The notes beneath the pieces are model-generated. The model was not told the DNA's origin. It was given only the letters and a program-made list of their open reading frames with translations, and searched no databases. Made by a program: the position numbers and the translations under genes. 56,945 bases of DNA from Acholeplasma sp. Its GTDB lineage: Bacteria > Bacillota_I > Bacilli_A > Acholeplasmatales > Acholeplasmataceae. Positions 25,204 through 34,227 of the stretch are shown here, one piece after another. Position 1 is the first letter of the stretch, and every line of letters starts with the position of its first letter. The DNA lies in contig QZKD01000024.1 in the NCBI GenBank assembly GCA_003605085.1, positions 1 through 56,945 on the forward strand, in the 5' to 3' direction.

Positions 25204-27675
25204 ATGTTAAAAAAATGGTTTGACCCAGGGAAAAAAGAACTAAAAAATGCAAAAAAAATTGCTGATCAAGTCTTTTTACTCGAACATGATATGGCCACTC
25301 TTTCAGATGATGAACTTAAAGCGAAAACATCATGGTTTAAAGAAAGACTTACCAATGGTGAAACGCTTGAAGGCTTAATGCCTGAAGCATTTGCTGTTGT
25401 CAGAGAAGCTTCACGCCGTGTCACAAAACTATTTCCATACTATGTCCAGGTGTTAGGTGCTGTGGCGATTTTTCACGGAAATATCGCAGAAATGAAAACC
25501 GGTGAAGGAAAAACCTTAACCGCAGTCATGCCAGCCTATCTTACTGCACTCGGTGGACAAGGTGTCCATATCGTTACCGTCAATGAATATTTGGCGAAAC
25601 GTGAAGCCGAAGGTGAAATTGGGGATCTGTTCCGCTTTTTAGGGTTAACCGTCGGACTCAATCTTCGCGATCTCACCAGAGAACAGAAAAAAGAAGCGTA
25701 TGCATGTGACATCCTTTACTCAACCAATGCTGAACTCGGATTTGACTATCTACGCGATCACATGGTCTTATATGCTAAAGATATGGTTCAACAAAGAGGA
25801 CTTAGTTACGCGATTATCGATGAAGTGGACTCCATTTTAATTGATGAAGCCCGTACACCACTCATCATTTCGGGTGGAGCAAAACATAATTTAAACCTGT
25901 ATCAAGCCACAGATCGTTTCGCGAAAAACTTACGTGATGAAGATTTTGAAATTGATATTGAATCGAAAACCATCGCACTCACTCCTGAAGGCATCCGTCG
26001 CGCTGAACAAATTTTCCAAATTGAAAACTTATATGATTTAAAACATGTCACGCTTGTCCATCATATCAATAATGCACTTCGTGCAGTGCACATCATGGCA
26101 CGCGATAAGGAATACGTTGTTCAAGATGGTGAAGTTTTGATCGTGGATCAATTCACTGGACGTATTTTAAGAGGACGTCAATTTTCTGAAGGACTCCATC
26201 AAGCTTTAGAAGCCAAAGAAGGCGTCCAAATTAAGAAAGAAACCGTAACGGTTGCCACCATTACGTATCAGAATTTCTTTAGAATGTATAAGAAACTTTC
26301 TGGTATGACCGGTACAGCGAAGACTGAAGAGGAAGAATTCAGAGACATCTATAACATGGATGTGGTTGAGATTCCAACCAATGCACCCGTCATCAGAAAA
26401 GATGAACCCGATTATCTTTATGCAAATCTTGACGATAAGTTTAACGCTTTATGCGATGAAGTCGAGAAGCGATATAAAAACGGTCAACCGATTTTGATCG
26501 GGACAATTGCTGTAGAAACCTCTGAAGATATTTCACGTATGCTCAAAGCAAGACGTATTCCTCATGAAGTTTTAAATGCGAAAAATCATGAACGAGAAGC
26601 AGAAATTGTTGCTAAAGCCGGACAAAAAGGCTCCGTGACCATTGCTACCAATATGGCAGGTCGTGGGACCGATATTAAACTCGGTGAAGGTGTGGTTGCG
26701 TTAGGCGGTTTAGCAGTCATCGGTAGTGAACGTCACGAATCACGCCGTATTGATAACCAGCTAAGAGGACGTAGTGGTCGTCAGGGCGACCCAGGATACT
26801 CCAGATTCTATTTGTCTGCCGAAGATGAACTCATGATGCGTTTCGGTGGAGAAACCTTTAAACGCCGTGTAGAGATGCTTGAACGCATGAATACCACAGG
26901 AGAACCATTAGCCTCTAAAATATTCTCACGTTTTGTCAGTTCAGCACAAAAACGTATTGAAGGCAATAACTTTGATACGCGTAAGAGTGTCTTAAAATAT
27001 GACGATGTCCTTCGTAAACAAAGAGAAATTATCTATAAGGAACGTCGTGATGTCTTACTGCTTGAATCGATTGAAGATCAAGTAAGAGTGACTTTACGTC
27101 AAAGTTTAATGAAGACATTACACCAATTTATCCATCCCCAAGGAAAAGGTCAATTCACCATTGATGATGACAACATTATCGCAACCTTCAATGGGAATAT
27201 CTTTATGCCGGGAACGCTTCAAAAAGAAATGATTGAAAAGATGGATGAAAAAGAACTTGAAGATCATATCATGCATCTTGCTGAGATGGAACTCGAAAGA
27301 AAGAAAGAACAAGTCCCACCTGAAATTTTTAATGAATTCCTGAAGGTTGTCATGCTACGTGTGATCGATACTTTCTGGATGAATCACATCGATGCCATGA
27401 GTGAATTAAGACAAGCCGTTTCACTTCAAGCTTATGGTCAACAAAGTCCATTAACCGTCTATCAAGCACAAGGTTTAGCCATGTTCAATGAGATGGTAGA
27501 TAGCATCGCACGTGATGTCACACGCTACGTACTCCGTGCCCAAATTCAGTACAATGTCGAACGTGAAGCCGTCGTTAAGAATACCCAAACCAATGAAGGA
27601 AGAGATGACATTAAGCGTCCTAAAAAACCTAAAGTCATCCGCAACCGTTCTCAAAGAAATTTACCCTGGCGATAA
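25204..27675 (+). CDS. secA: Preprotein translocase ATPase SecA
   Basis: 823 aa. Drives protein export through SecYEG. Nucleotide-binding fold 1 with MKTGEGKTL (~97-105) and the DEVDSILIDEARTPL region, preprotein cross-linking domain, second ATPase domain with GRGTDIKLG and QLRGRSGRQGDPG, helical wing/scaffold. The C-terminal tail (KRPKKPKVIRNRSQ) has no cysteines, so the zinc-binding SecB/ribosome module is absent, as in other species without SecB. AAAGGA lies upstream of the ATG. First gene of a run through recX. Confidence 0.97.
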   Translation: MLKKWFDPGKKELKNAKKIADQVFLLEHDMATLSDDELKAKTSWFKERLTNGETLEGLMPEAFAVVREASRRVTKLFPYYVQVLGAVAIFHGNIAEMKTGEGKTLTAVMPAYLTALGGQGVHIVTVNEYLAKREAEGEIGDLFRFLGLTVGLNLRDLTREQKKEAYACDILYSTNAELGFDYLRDHMVLYAKDMVQQRGLSYAIIDEVDSILIDEARTPLIISGGAKHNLNLYQATDRFAKNLRDEDFEIDIESKTIALTPEGIRRAEQIFQIENLYDLKHVTLVHHINNALRAVHIMARDKEYVVQDGEVLIVDQFTGRILRGRQFSEGLHQALEAKEGVQIKKETVTVATITYQNFFRMYKKLSGMTGTAKTEEEEFRDIYNMDVVEIPTNAPVIRKDEPDYLYANLDDKFNALCDEVEKRYKNGQPILIGTIAVETSEDISRMLKARRIPHEVLNAKNHEREAEIVAKAGQKGSVTIATNMAGRGTDIKLGEGVVALGGLAVIGSERHESRRIDNQLRGRSGRQGDPGYSRFYLSAEDELMMRFGGETFKRRVEMLERMNTTGEPLASKIFSRFVSSAQKRIEGNNFDTRKSVLKYDDVLRKQREIIYKERRDVLLLESIEDQVRVTLRQSLMKTLHQFIHPQGKGQFTIDDDNIIATFNGNIFMPGTLQKEMIEKMDEKELEDHIMHLAEMELERKKEQVPPEIFNEFLKVVMLRVIDTFWMNHIDAMSELRQAVSLQAYGQQSPLTVYQAQGLAMFNEMVDSIARDVTRYVLRAQIQYNVEREAVVKNTQTNEGRDDIKRPKKPKVIRNRSQRNLPWR

Positions 27676-27687
27676 GGAGGTGTTTTT

Positions 27688-28788
27688 GTGGAAACCTATG
27701 AAGTCAATAAAACGATTCAACAATTTAAAGAACTCATCAGTGATTTAAGAAAAGCGATAGGTCCGCAAAAACAAGAAAGTTCCTATCAAGCCTTGAATCA
27801 AAAGATGCAAGCACCCGATTTTTGGTCTAACACGAAAGAAGCTAAAAAAGTAACCAAAGAAGCCACTGCAATCAGAGAAAAACTCGATACATTTTACGCA
27901 TTAGAGAAAAAACTCAATCAACTCATCGAATGGTATGAGATTTCAGAGGAAGGTAGTGAAGAATGGACCATTTTAGAAGATGATCTATTCCAACTGCAAG
28001 ACGAACTCAAAATATTCGAAGTTGAAACGATCTTAAATGGACCCTATGATCATAATAATGCCATCTTAGAACTTCATCCAGGTGCTGGTGGAACTGAATC
28101 ACAGGATTGGGCTGATATGCTTTATCGCATGTATTCTAGATACGCTCAAAAAAAGCGTTTCAAGATTGAATTGATCGACTATCAAGCGGGTGAAGAAGCT
28201 GGATTAAAATCTGTCACTATCTTGATCAAAGGTGCCTATGCCTATGGCTATTTGAAAGCGGAACGCGGTGTTCATCGTTTAGTACGCATTTCACCCTTTG
28301 ATGCAAATGCTAGACGTCATACATCGTTTGCATCGGTGGATGTCATACCAGAAATCGATGAAGATCTAGATATTGACATCAAAGATGAAGATTTAAAAAT
28401 TGATGTCTATCGTTCAGGGGGTGCGGGTGGTCAAAGTGTGAACACTACAGACTCTGCGGTCAGAATCACGCATCTTCCATCGGGAATAGTCGTCACGTGT
28501 CAAAATGAACGCTCACAGCTTAAAAATAAAGAACAGGCAATGCATGTATTAAAAGCAAAACTATTACAAGAAGAAATACAAAGACAAGAAGAAACCTTAA
28601 AAAGCATCAAAGGAGAACAAAAAGAGATTGGTTGGGGATCCCAAATCCGCTCTTATGTCTTTCATCCCTATCAAATGGTCAAAGACCATAGAACCAATTA
28701 TGAGGTCGGCAATGTTGAACTTGTGATGGATGGGGATATCGATGGTTTTATCAACGCCTATTTGAAGGCAGGTGAAATGAATGAATAA
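27688..28788 (+). CDS. prfB: Peptide chain release factor 2
   Basis: 366 aa. Reads UAA and UGA stops. The SPF recognition tripeptide (~202) and catalytic GGQ (~248) are both present. Its existence fits UGA being a stop codon in this genome. It opens with GTG six bases after GGAGGTG and runs in one frame: the usual autoregulatory +1 frameshift site (CTT TGA C after about 25 codons) is absent, and that position reads RKAIGPQ. Twelve bases after secA. Confidence 0.95.
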   Translation: METYEVNKTIQQFKELISDLRKAIGPQKQESSYQALNQKMQAPDFWSNTKEAKKVTKEATAIREKLDTFYALEKKLNQLIEWYEISEEGSEEWTILEDDLFQLQDELKIFEVETILNGPYDHNNAILELHPGAGGTESQDWADMLYRMYSRYAQKKRFKIELIDYQAGEEAGLKSVTILIKGAYAYGYLKAERGVHRLVRISPFDANARRHTSFASVDVIPEIDEDLDIDIKDEDLKIDVYRSGGAGGQSVNTTDSAVRITHLPSGIVVTCQNERSQLKNKEQAMHVLKAKLLQEEIQRQEETLKSIKGEQKEIGWGSQIRSYVFHPYQMVKDHRTNYEVGNVELVMDGDIDGFINAYLKAGEMNE

Positions 28789-29641
28789 AGCAAAAGTCTT
28801 AGAAATTTTAGAAATTTCAGCAGGCACAATTCTCTTGTCCGTTGGTTTCTATTTTTTCTTATTACCATTAAGTCTTGTGATCGGTGGCGTGATGGGAGTT
28901 TCCGTCTTAATACAAGATGTGATTCCTGTGTCTATCTTTATGTTTATCGCCAATACCATCTTACTCATCATCGGTGGATTGGTTTTAGGTAAAGTGTTTT
29001 TCTTTAAAACCATTTATGCCACCCTATTATCTCCATCGGTGATATGGATCTTAGAACATACGGTTCCAGCAGATTTTTTCACAAGACATTTGACTGAAAG
29101 CCCTCTTCTCATCGGTGCTTCCTTTGGCGGTATTTTGGTAGGAATTGGACTAGGGATTGTCATCAGAAATAATGGGACGACAGGTGGCGTTGATGTCATA
29201 CAACGTATCATAAATAAGTATTTACACATTCCTTTTTCAACCGCCATGTATGTCACAGACGGAATTGTTATCGGGATTGCTATGATCATTAATTTCCAGC
29301 TAGGATTATATGCCGTAGGGTCGATGATTATTAGCGGTCTTTTGGTTGATCGCTTCTCGATTGAAGGACGTGCGGGATATACTGTGTTTATCGTCACTGA
29401 TCATACCGATCTATTGCAACAAAATATCTATGACCGACTTGACCGTGGAATTACCAAAGTTAGGGTTGTGGGTGGTTATTCGAAACAAGAAAAGAATATG
29501 ATTATTTGTACCGTGGATAGAAGTCAGCTTTATATCTTTAAAAAGGTGATTAAAGATTCAGATCCTAAAGCGTTCACATTTGTTACAAGAACAAAAGAAG
29601 CGCTCGGATACGGATTTACGAGGGAGGGTGCAGAATGGTAA
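28781..29641 (+). CDS. YitT family membrane protein (DUF2179)
   Basis: 286 aa. Five or six transmembrane helices in residues ~10-205 (including the GNNGTTGG-like RNNGTTGGVDVIQRI loop), then a cytoplasmic DUF2179 domain (~220-280: AGYTVFIVTD ... GITKVRVVGGYS ... SDPKAFTFV). Function undefined; a transporter or membrane sensor has been suggested. Overlaps prfB by eight bases and the next gene by seven, so it is tightly coupled. Confidence 0.9.
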   Translation: MNKAKVLEILEISAGTILLSVGFYFFLLPLSLVIGGVMGVSVLIQDVIPVSIFMFIANTILLIIGGLVLGKVFFFKTIYATLLSPSVIWILEHTVPADFFTRHLTESPLLIGASFGGILVGIGLGIVIRNNGTTGGVDVIQRIINKYLHIPFSTAMYVTDGIVIGIAMIINFQLGLYAVGSMIISGLLVDRFSIEGRAGYTVFIVTDHTDLLQQNIYDRLDRGITKVRVVGGYSKQEKNMIICTVDRSQLYIFKKVIKDSDPKAFTFVTRTKEALGYGFTREGAEW

Positions 29642-31134
29642 TCTCACGAAAAATTGGCATTCTCGTTTTAATCGGGTTTGTTCTTTCGTTTTTTGCAGGC
29701 TATTATATCGAAAGCATTTTACCTACAGAACCTAAAACCAATACGGATACGTTTCAGTATATTGTCGATGCTTTTCAAAATTATTACTATTATGATATCG
29801 ATGATGAAGATGTGCATGAAGCGTTTATTGCGACCATGCAAGCTACTGTCGATACACTCGCTGAACGAAACGATGATCCTTATACTCGTTTGGTAGCAAC
29901 TCCATTGTCCGCTGATCCAACCGATGATGAAAAGTTCATCGGGGTTGGAATGAGTCTTTCTGCTGAAGAAGGACAATTAAGAATTGTGAGTGTCTATCCA
30001 AACGGAGCAGCTGCTGGCATACTATATCCGAACGATGTCATCTTAGGTTTCGTCGAAAATGGTATCCATCAATACTTTTCTGCTGATGATTCCGCAGAAA
30101 AGATGTTTGAAAAGCTTTCTGGAGAATTAGGTGAAGTCAAAGAGTTTATTATCTCCAATCCCGATAAAGAAGAAGTGATTGTTCCGATTACCTATCAAGA
30201 AGTATTGACGCCTACGGTATATCAAAAATCAGTCAATGATCCCAATATTGCCTATATAAGAATTTCTCGTTTTGCAGGTCCTTCAGAAACCAGTCAAGGA
30301 ACAGCTTCGATTTTTCAGAGTATCCTAAATGAACTTGAAAGTACGAAACTTACCGGTGAACAATCCACATTAATTCTCGATTTACGTGATAATCCAGGGG
30401 GTTCACTCACTGCACTACATAACCGTGGTTCCCAAGGAATCTCACCGGGGATTACCCAGCAGCTCTTGGTCAGAAACTTAAATCAACCTCTCTTTTCAAT
30501 GATTCCCAAAAGTGGTGTCGTTGAAAACTTTTATGGCAATCTAAATACACCAAAACCGTATGATATTAAAGTTTTAGTCAACGAATCATCAGCATCTGCT
30601 GCAGAAGTTTTAGCTGCTGCACTTTCGGTTGAAGGCGGATATACGCTTTATGGAATGCCCACCTATGGCAAAGGTGTGTATCAAAATACGATTGTCTTAC
30701 AAGATATCAGAGGTGTTAGATACTCACTGATTTATACCGAAGGTGAGTGGTTTTATGGGGATGGTTTACAAAATGTTTCCACAGAACCTTTGGAAGTTAC
30801 TCCTTTGTTTGATTCAGGAATCAAATCCCTTGAACTTCCTATTTATGATGGAGTGATGAGCGTCGATCATGTCTATGAAGAATTAGGAGCTTATCAAGCA
30901 TTTTTCAATTATTATTATCAACTCGAAGGTGTCCATGCTTTACGTACTGATGGATATTTTGATGAAGCAACCCGGCTTATCGTAGCCCAATTCAACATTG
31001 AATTTGAAATCATCGGTGATGCTTTAGGTCTTTTATCCGCAAGAAAAGTTCATGACTTATTCCAGATCTATGATCAAGATATCACCTTTGATAATGAGGT
31101 CAATGAAATCATTTCCCTCATCAACACCCTTTAG
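29635..31134 (+). CDS. S41-family C-terminal processing peptidase
   Basis: 499 aa. Serine protease acting outside the membrane, anchored by one N-terminal helix (~7-27). A PDZ domain spans about 100-185. The catalytic Ser is in NESSASAAEVLAAAL (~319-321) and Lys in PTYGKGVY (~345); the LDLRDNPGGSL strand precedes them. The C-terminal ~100 residues resemble a peptidoglycan-binding helical repeat (LRTDGYFDEATRLIVAQFN). CtpA/CtpB-like; the substrate is unknown. Overlaps yitT; recX starts two bases after its stop. Confidence 0.9.
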   Translation: MVISRKIGILVLIGFVLSFFAGYYIESILPTEPKTNTDTFQYIVDAFQNYYYYDIDDEDVHEAFIATMQATVDTLAERNDDPYTRLVATPLSADPTDDEKFIGVGMSLSAEEGQLRIVSVYPNGAAAGILYPNDVILGFVENGIHQYFSADDSAEKMFEKLSGELGEVKEFIISNPDKEEVIVPITYQEVLTPTVYQKSVNDPNIAYIRISRFAGPSETSQGTASIFQSILNELESTKLTGEQSTLILDLRDNPGGSLTALHNRGSQGISPGITQQLLVRNLNQPLFSMIPKSGVVENFYGNLNTPKPYDIKVLVNESSASAAEVLAAALSVEGGYTLYGMPTYGKGVYQNTIVLQDIRGVRYSLIYTEGEWFYGDGLQNVSTEPLEVTPLFDSGIKSLELPIYDGVMSVDHVYEELGAYQAFFNYYYQLEGVHALRTDGYFDEATRLIVAQFNIEFEIIGDALGLLSARKVHDLFQIYDQDITFDNEVNEIISLINTL

Positions 31135-31136
31135 CC

Positions 31137-31910
31137 ATGAAGACGATTACTGGATTTGAGAAAAAGGGAAAGCAGATATGGATCACAGTGGGTGAATCAA
31201 GTTTTTCTGTCGAACCTGAAATGATCATCAAATATCATTTACGTAGTGGGCTTGAGATGGAGGATTCTAGCTATCAAGCTTTGATTCATGAAAATCAATA
31301 TCTTGAGTGCTTAAGGCTAGCATACACCAAACTTAAAAAAATGCTTTCCATCTTTGAGATGAAAACAATTCTTTCAAATACCTCCTATCCTATCGGGATT
31401 CAAAAACAAGTCATTCATCATTTGATGGAAAAGAAGTATTTAGATGATCTAAGTTATGCCAAAGTCTTCCTAGAACTCAAAAAATTCAAAGAGGGACCCG
31501 AGATGATCAAGTATCATCTTGAACAAAAAGGGATTTCTTTGGATATTATCAACGGAATGTTTCAACATTATCAGGAAGACAGTATCGTCAAGGAACTGAT
31601 TGAAAAGAAACTTAGCACACCGTCAAAGAAACCTAAACGAGCCTGGATTCAACAGGTCAAGCAACAATTACTTGCTAAAGGATTTCATCGTGAAGTGATT
31701 GAAAAAACCTTGATTTCAGCTGAAAATCACATCCAAGATCAAGATCAAACGATCATTCACACGTATGGATCAAAGATTCTTAGACAATACCAAAACAAAC
31801 TTTCTGGGTATGCTCTATATCAAAAAATTAAAGAAAAGCTCTACCAAAAAGGGTTTAATTACGAGGATATCAAACGCTATTTGGAAACGATTGATCTTCA
31901 GTCATGGTAA
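31137..31910 (+). CDS. recX: Regulatory protein RecX
   Basis: 257 aa, like the long B. subtilis form. RecX modulates RecA filaments. The core of repeated three-helix units begins near residue 60 (CLRLAYTKLKKMLSIFEMKTILS) with the family-typical KKYLDDLSYAKVFLELKKFKEGPEMIKYHLEQKGIS and a later RAWIQQVKQQLLAKGFHREVI. The N-terminal ~50 residues are a beta-rich extension. recA is not in the window. Last gene of the secA run. Confidence 0.88.
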   Translation: MKTITGFEKKGKQIWITVGESSFSVEPEMIIKYHLRSGLEMEDSSYQALIHENQYLECLRLAYTKLKKMLSIFEMKTILSNTSYPIGIQKQVIHHLMEKKYLDDLSYAKVFLELKKFKEGPEMIKYHLEQKGISLDIINGMFQHYQEDSIVKELIEKKLSTPSKKPKRAWIQQVKQQLLAKGFHREVIEKTLISAENHIQDQDQTIIHTYGSKILRQYQNKLSGYALYQKIKEKLYQKGFNYEDIKRYLETIDLQSW

Positions 31911-31946
31911 AATCATAAGTGAAGATTTTCTTTTTAGGAGGGTCAA

Positions 31947-33422
31947 ATGAAAAAGTGGATTCATGGAAACTTCCATACGATGATAAGAGAAGATGAAGTG
32001 TTTCATACCATGCTTACAGACAATGGGGTTATTTTGGGTTTTGATGATGAGATCCAACATATTCCTTGTGATGAAATCATCGATCTTCATGATCATCATG
32101 TTTATCCGGGTTTTGTCGATGCCCATCTGCATCTTTTGGGCTATGGTAGATTTATTACACTCATCGATTTAAGAAACGTCTACTCCAAAGATCGTGTTTT
32201 CAAGGCTTTGCTAGAAAACCGTCATAAGGATATGCTATATGCTGAGGGTTACCGTGATTTAGGGATCACAAAACAAGATCTTGATGCAGTTATCGCAGAT
32301 AAACCCGTTTTCTTACGTCATCTGGATTATCACAGTTTAACTTTAAACTCATCTGCTCTCAAGATTGTGGGTCTATCGAACTCCAATGGAATCTTACGGG
32401 AAGAAGAAGCGATGCGAGTGCTTCAGCAGTTACCCAAGCATACCAAAGAAGAACTCAAAGTCATGTTAAAACATGCATTTAAACAACTTCATGCTTACGG
32501 TGTTACTGGTGGTGATAGCGATGATCTTTATTACTTTAATGGCTTTGCTGAGACTTTTTCAGTGTTTGATGAAGTTCTAAAAGAAATTCCCTTTCGTACT
32601 CACCTTTTGATGCATCATGAAACCATCACAGATTATCTATCTTCAGGAAAATCATGGAATGAGCAGACACCTTTTTTAGAACTCGGTGCAGTTAAAATGT
32701 TTTATGATGGTACCATGTCGTCCAAGACTGCTTTGATGAGAGATTCATACCGTGGAACAGATCAATATGGTGAAATTGTCATGGGTAAGGAGAAATTTGT
32801 TGAGACACTAAAACGAACAAGAACACTTGGTCTTACGGCAGCGATCCATGTTATCGGGGATCAGGGGCTTGATGATGTTGCACATTTACTTAAGTCATAT
32901 CCTCCAAAACCAGGACAAAAGGACCGTATCATTCATGCCCCTTGGGCAATGAAAAGCACGATACCTTTATTAAAAAAATTACCCATAACGATCGACATAC
33001 AACCCCAATTTTTAAGCTCAGATCTTCCACGTGCTCTTTCGTATTTTTCTAAAAATCCAGATCTCATTTTCCCATGGAAAACCTATCTTGATGAAGGGAT
33101 TCTGATCCTAGGAAGTTCAGATGCTCCTGTGGAAACACCAAACCCACTTTTCGGGATGAGAGATGCCATTTATCGAGAATCAACAGAAGATAAAAAATCC
33201 TATCAAATCGAAGAAGCATTAACACCTTTTGAGGCTGTTAAACTCTATACGACCTATGCACACCATCAGCATGTCAATAAAAATCGTGGCTACCTTGCAA
33301 AAGGGATGCTTGCTGATTTATCGATGACTTCCCACAATCTTTTTACTCTGAAAAAAGAACAATGGGATGAAAAACTTATCGAAATGACAGTGATTGATGA
33401 AAGGATTGTTTACAAACGATAA
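31947..33422 (+). CDS. Amidohydrolase family protein (YtcJ-like)
   Basis: 491 aa. Metal-dependent hydrolase with a composite beta-sandwich/TIM barrel. Metal-binding DAHLHLLG at ~58-65, GVTGGD, a HVIGDQGLDDV segment, IIHAPW, and the late LGSSDAPVETPNPLFGM give the YtcJ subgroup pattern. Probable substrates are amides or cyclic amides; specificity unknown. AGGAGGG lies before the ATG. It follows recX by 36 bases and has no close terminator. Confidence 0.88.
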   Translation: MKKWIHGNFHTMIREDEVFHTMLTDNGVILGFDDEIQHIPCDEIIDLHDHHVYPGFVDAHLHLLGYGRFITLIDLRNVYSKDRVFKALLENRHKDMLYAEGYRDLGITKQDLDAVIADKPVFLRHLDYHSLTLNSSALKIVGLSNSNGILREEEAMRVLQQLPKHTKEELKVMLKHAFKQLHAYGVTGGDSDDLYYFNGFAETFSVFDEVLKEIPFRTHLLMHHETITDYLSSGKSWNEQTPFLELGAVKMFYDGTMSSKTALMRDSYRGTDQYGEIVMGKEKFVETLKRTRTLGLTAAIHVIGDQGLDDVAHLLKSYPPKPGQKDRIIHAPWAMKSTIPLLKKLPITIDIQPQFLSSDLPRALSYFSKNPDLIFPWKTYLDEGILILGSSDAPVETPNPLFGMRDAIYRESTEDKKSYQIEEALTPFEAVKLYTTYAHHQHVNKNRGYLAKGMLADLSMTSHNLFTLKKEQWDEKLIEMTVIDERIVYKR

Positions 33423-33438
33423 AGATGGGCATATGTGT

Positions 33439-33467
33439 TGAAAAAATCGGATTTATTCAATAGAATA
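33439..33467 (+). promoter_or_regulatory. Promoter of the FrnE/DsbA-like gene
   Basis: -35 TTGAAA (33439-33444), 17-bp spacer, -10 TAGAAT (33462-33467). Confidence 0.75.
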
Positions 33468-33497
33468 GTGAAGTAAAGAGAGTTTAAGGATAAATAT

Positions 33498-34145
33498 ATG
33501 AAACTAGAGTTTTGGCTCGATTACATCAGCCCATTATGCTATAAACAGCACCTCGAAATCGAATCGCTTTTTAAAAAATACACGTTTGAAGATCTCGAAC
33601 TCCTTTACCGTAGCTATGAGATGATACCCGGATTTATTCCTTTGGAAGATTGTACATTTTATCGCGTGTTATCGCATCATCACGTCCTTACCGATGATGA
33701 AGTAAAAATGACATTTCAAGATATTCCTGAACAGTTAAAACCTGTCAAAGTTATGGATATCCATCGTCTATCTCATCTTGCTAAAAAGATGGATTTATCA
33801 TTTGAATTTAATAAGCAAGTCTTCAAGACTTACTATGTTGAAAAACAAGATATTTCTAATCACGATGTACTGCGTCGTGTTGCTAAAAAAGTGGGTATTC
33901 AGGCATCCCATGTAGATGAAGTTCTAAACACAGATCAATTTATGAGTGCTGTCGAGATGAATCGTGAAAATGCGATTGTCAAAGGTATTTTTGAGATCCC
34001 TCATTTACGCATTGATGGTAAGATTCGCCTTTCAGGATTTCATACTGAATCTCAAATTTTAGAAGCATTAACCATGGCTTCTGTTCAATATCGGACATCA
34101 GATTTTTGTGAAGGTGAACATTGTGCACGAAAGAAGACTCGCTGA
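33498..34145 (+). CDS. FrnE/DsbA-like oxidoreductase with altered active site
   Basis: 215 aa, no signal peptide. Thioredoxin fold with a helical insertion, as in the DSBA-like family (PF01323). The usual CPWC or CxxC at the start of helix 1 reads Ser11-Pro-Leu-Cys14, so only the second cysteine survives. The cis-Pro region is present (EIPHLRIDGKIRLSGF). The C-terminus carries a C-x4-C pair (Cys204, Cys209), the extra motif described for Deinococcus FrnE. It may be a monothiol enzyme, an isomerase or a GST-like protein. Single gene with its own promoter and terminator. Confidence 0.8.
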   Translation: MKLEFWLDYISPLCYKQHLEIESLFKKYTFEDLELLYRSYEMIPGFIPLEDCTFYRVLSHHHVLTDDEVKMTFQDIPEQLKPVKVMDIHRLSHLAKKMDLSFEFNKQVFKTYYVEKQDISNHDVLRRVAKKVGIQASHVDEVLNTDQFMSAVEMNRENAIVKGIFEIPHLRIDGKIRLSGFHTESQILEALTMASVQYRTSDFCEGEHCARKKTR

Positions 34146-34155
34146 GTCTTTTTTT
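34134..34155 (+). terminator. Terminator of the FrnE-like gene
   Basis: AAGACTC / GAGTCTT stem, GCT loop, T run; overlaps the stop codon. Confidence 0.9.
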
Positions 34156-34227
34156 ATCGTTTTTTATAGTATTTTATTGCGTTATGTGGTATAGTGATTA
34201 AGGTTTAAAAAAGAATTGAGGAACAAT

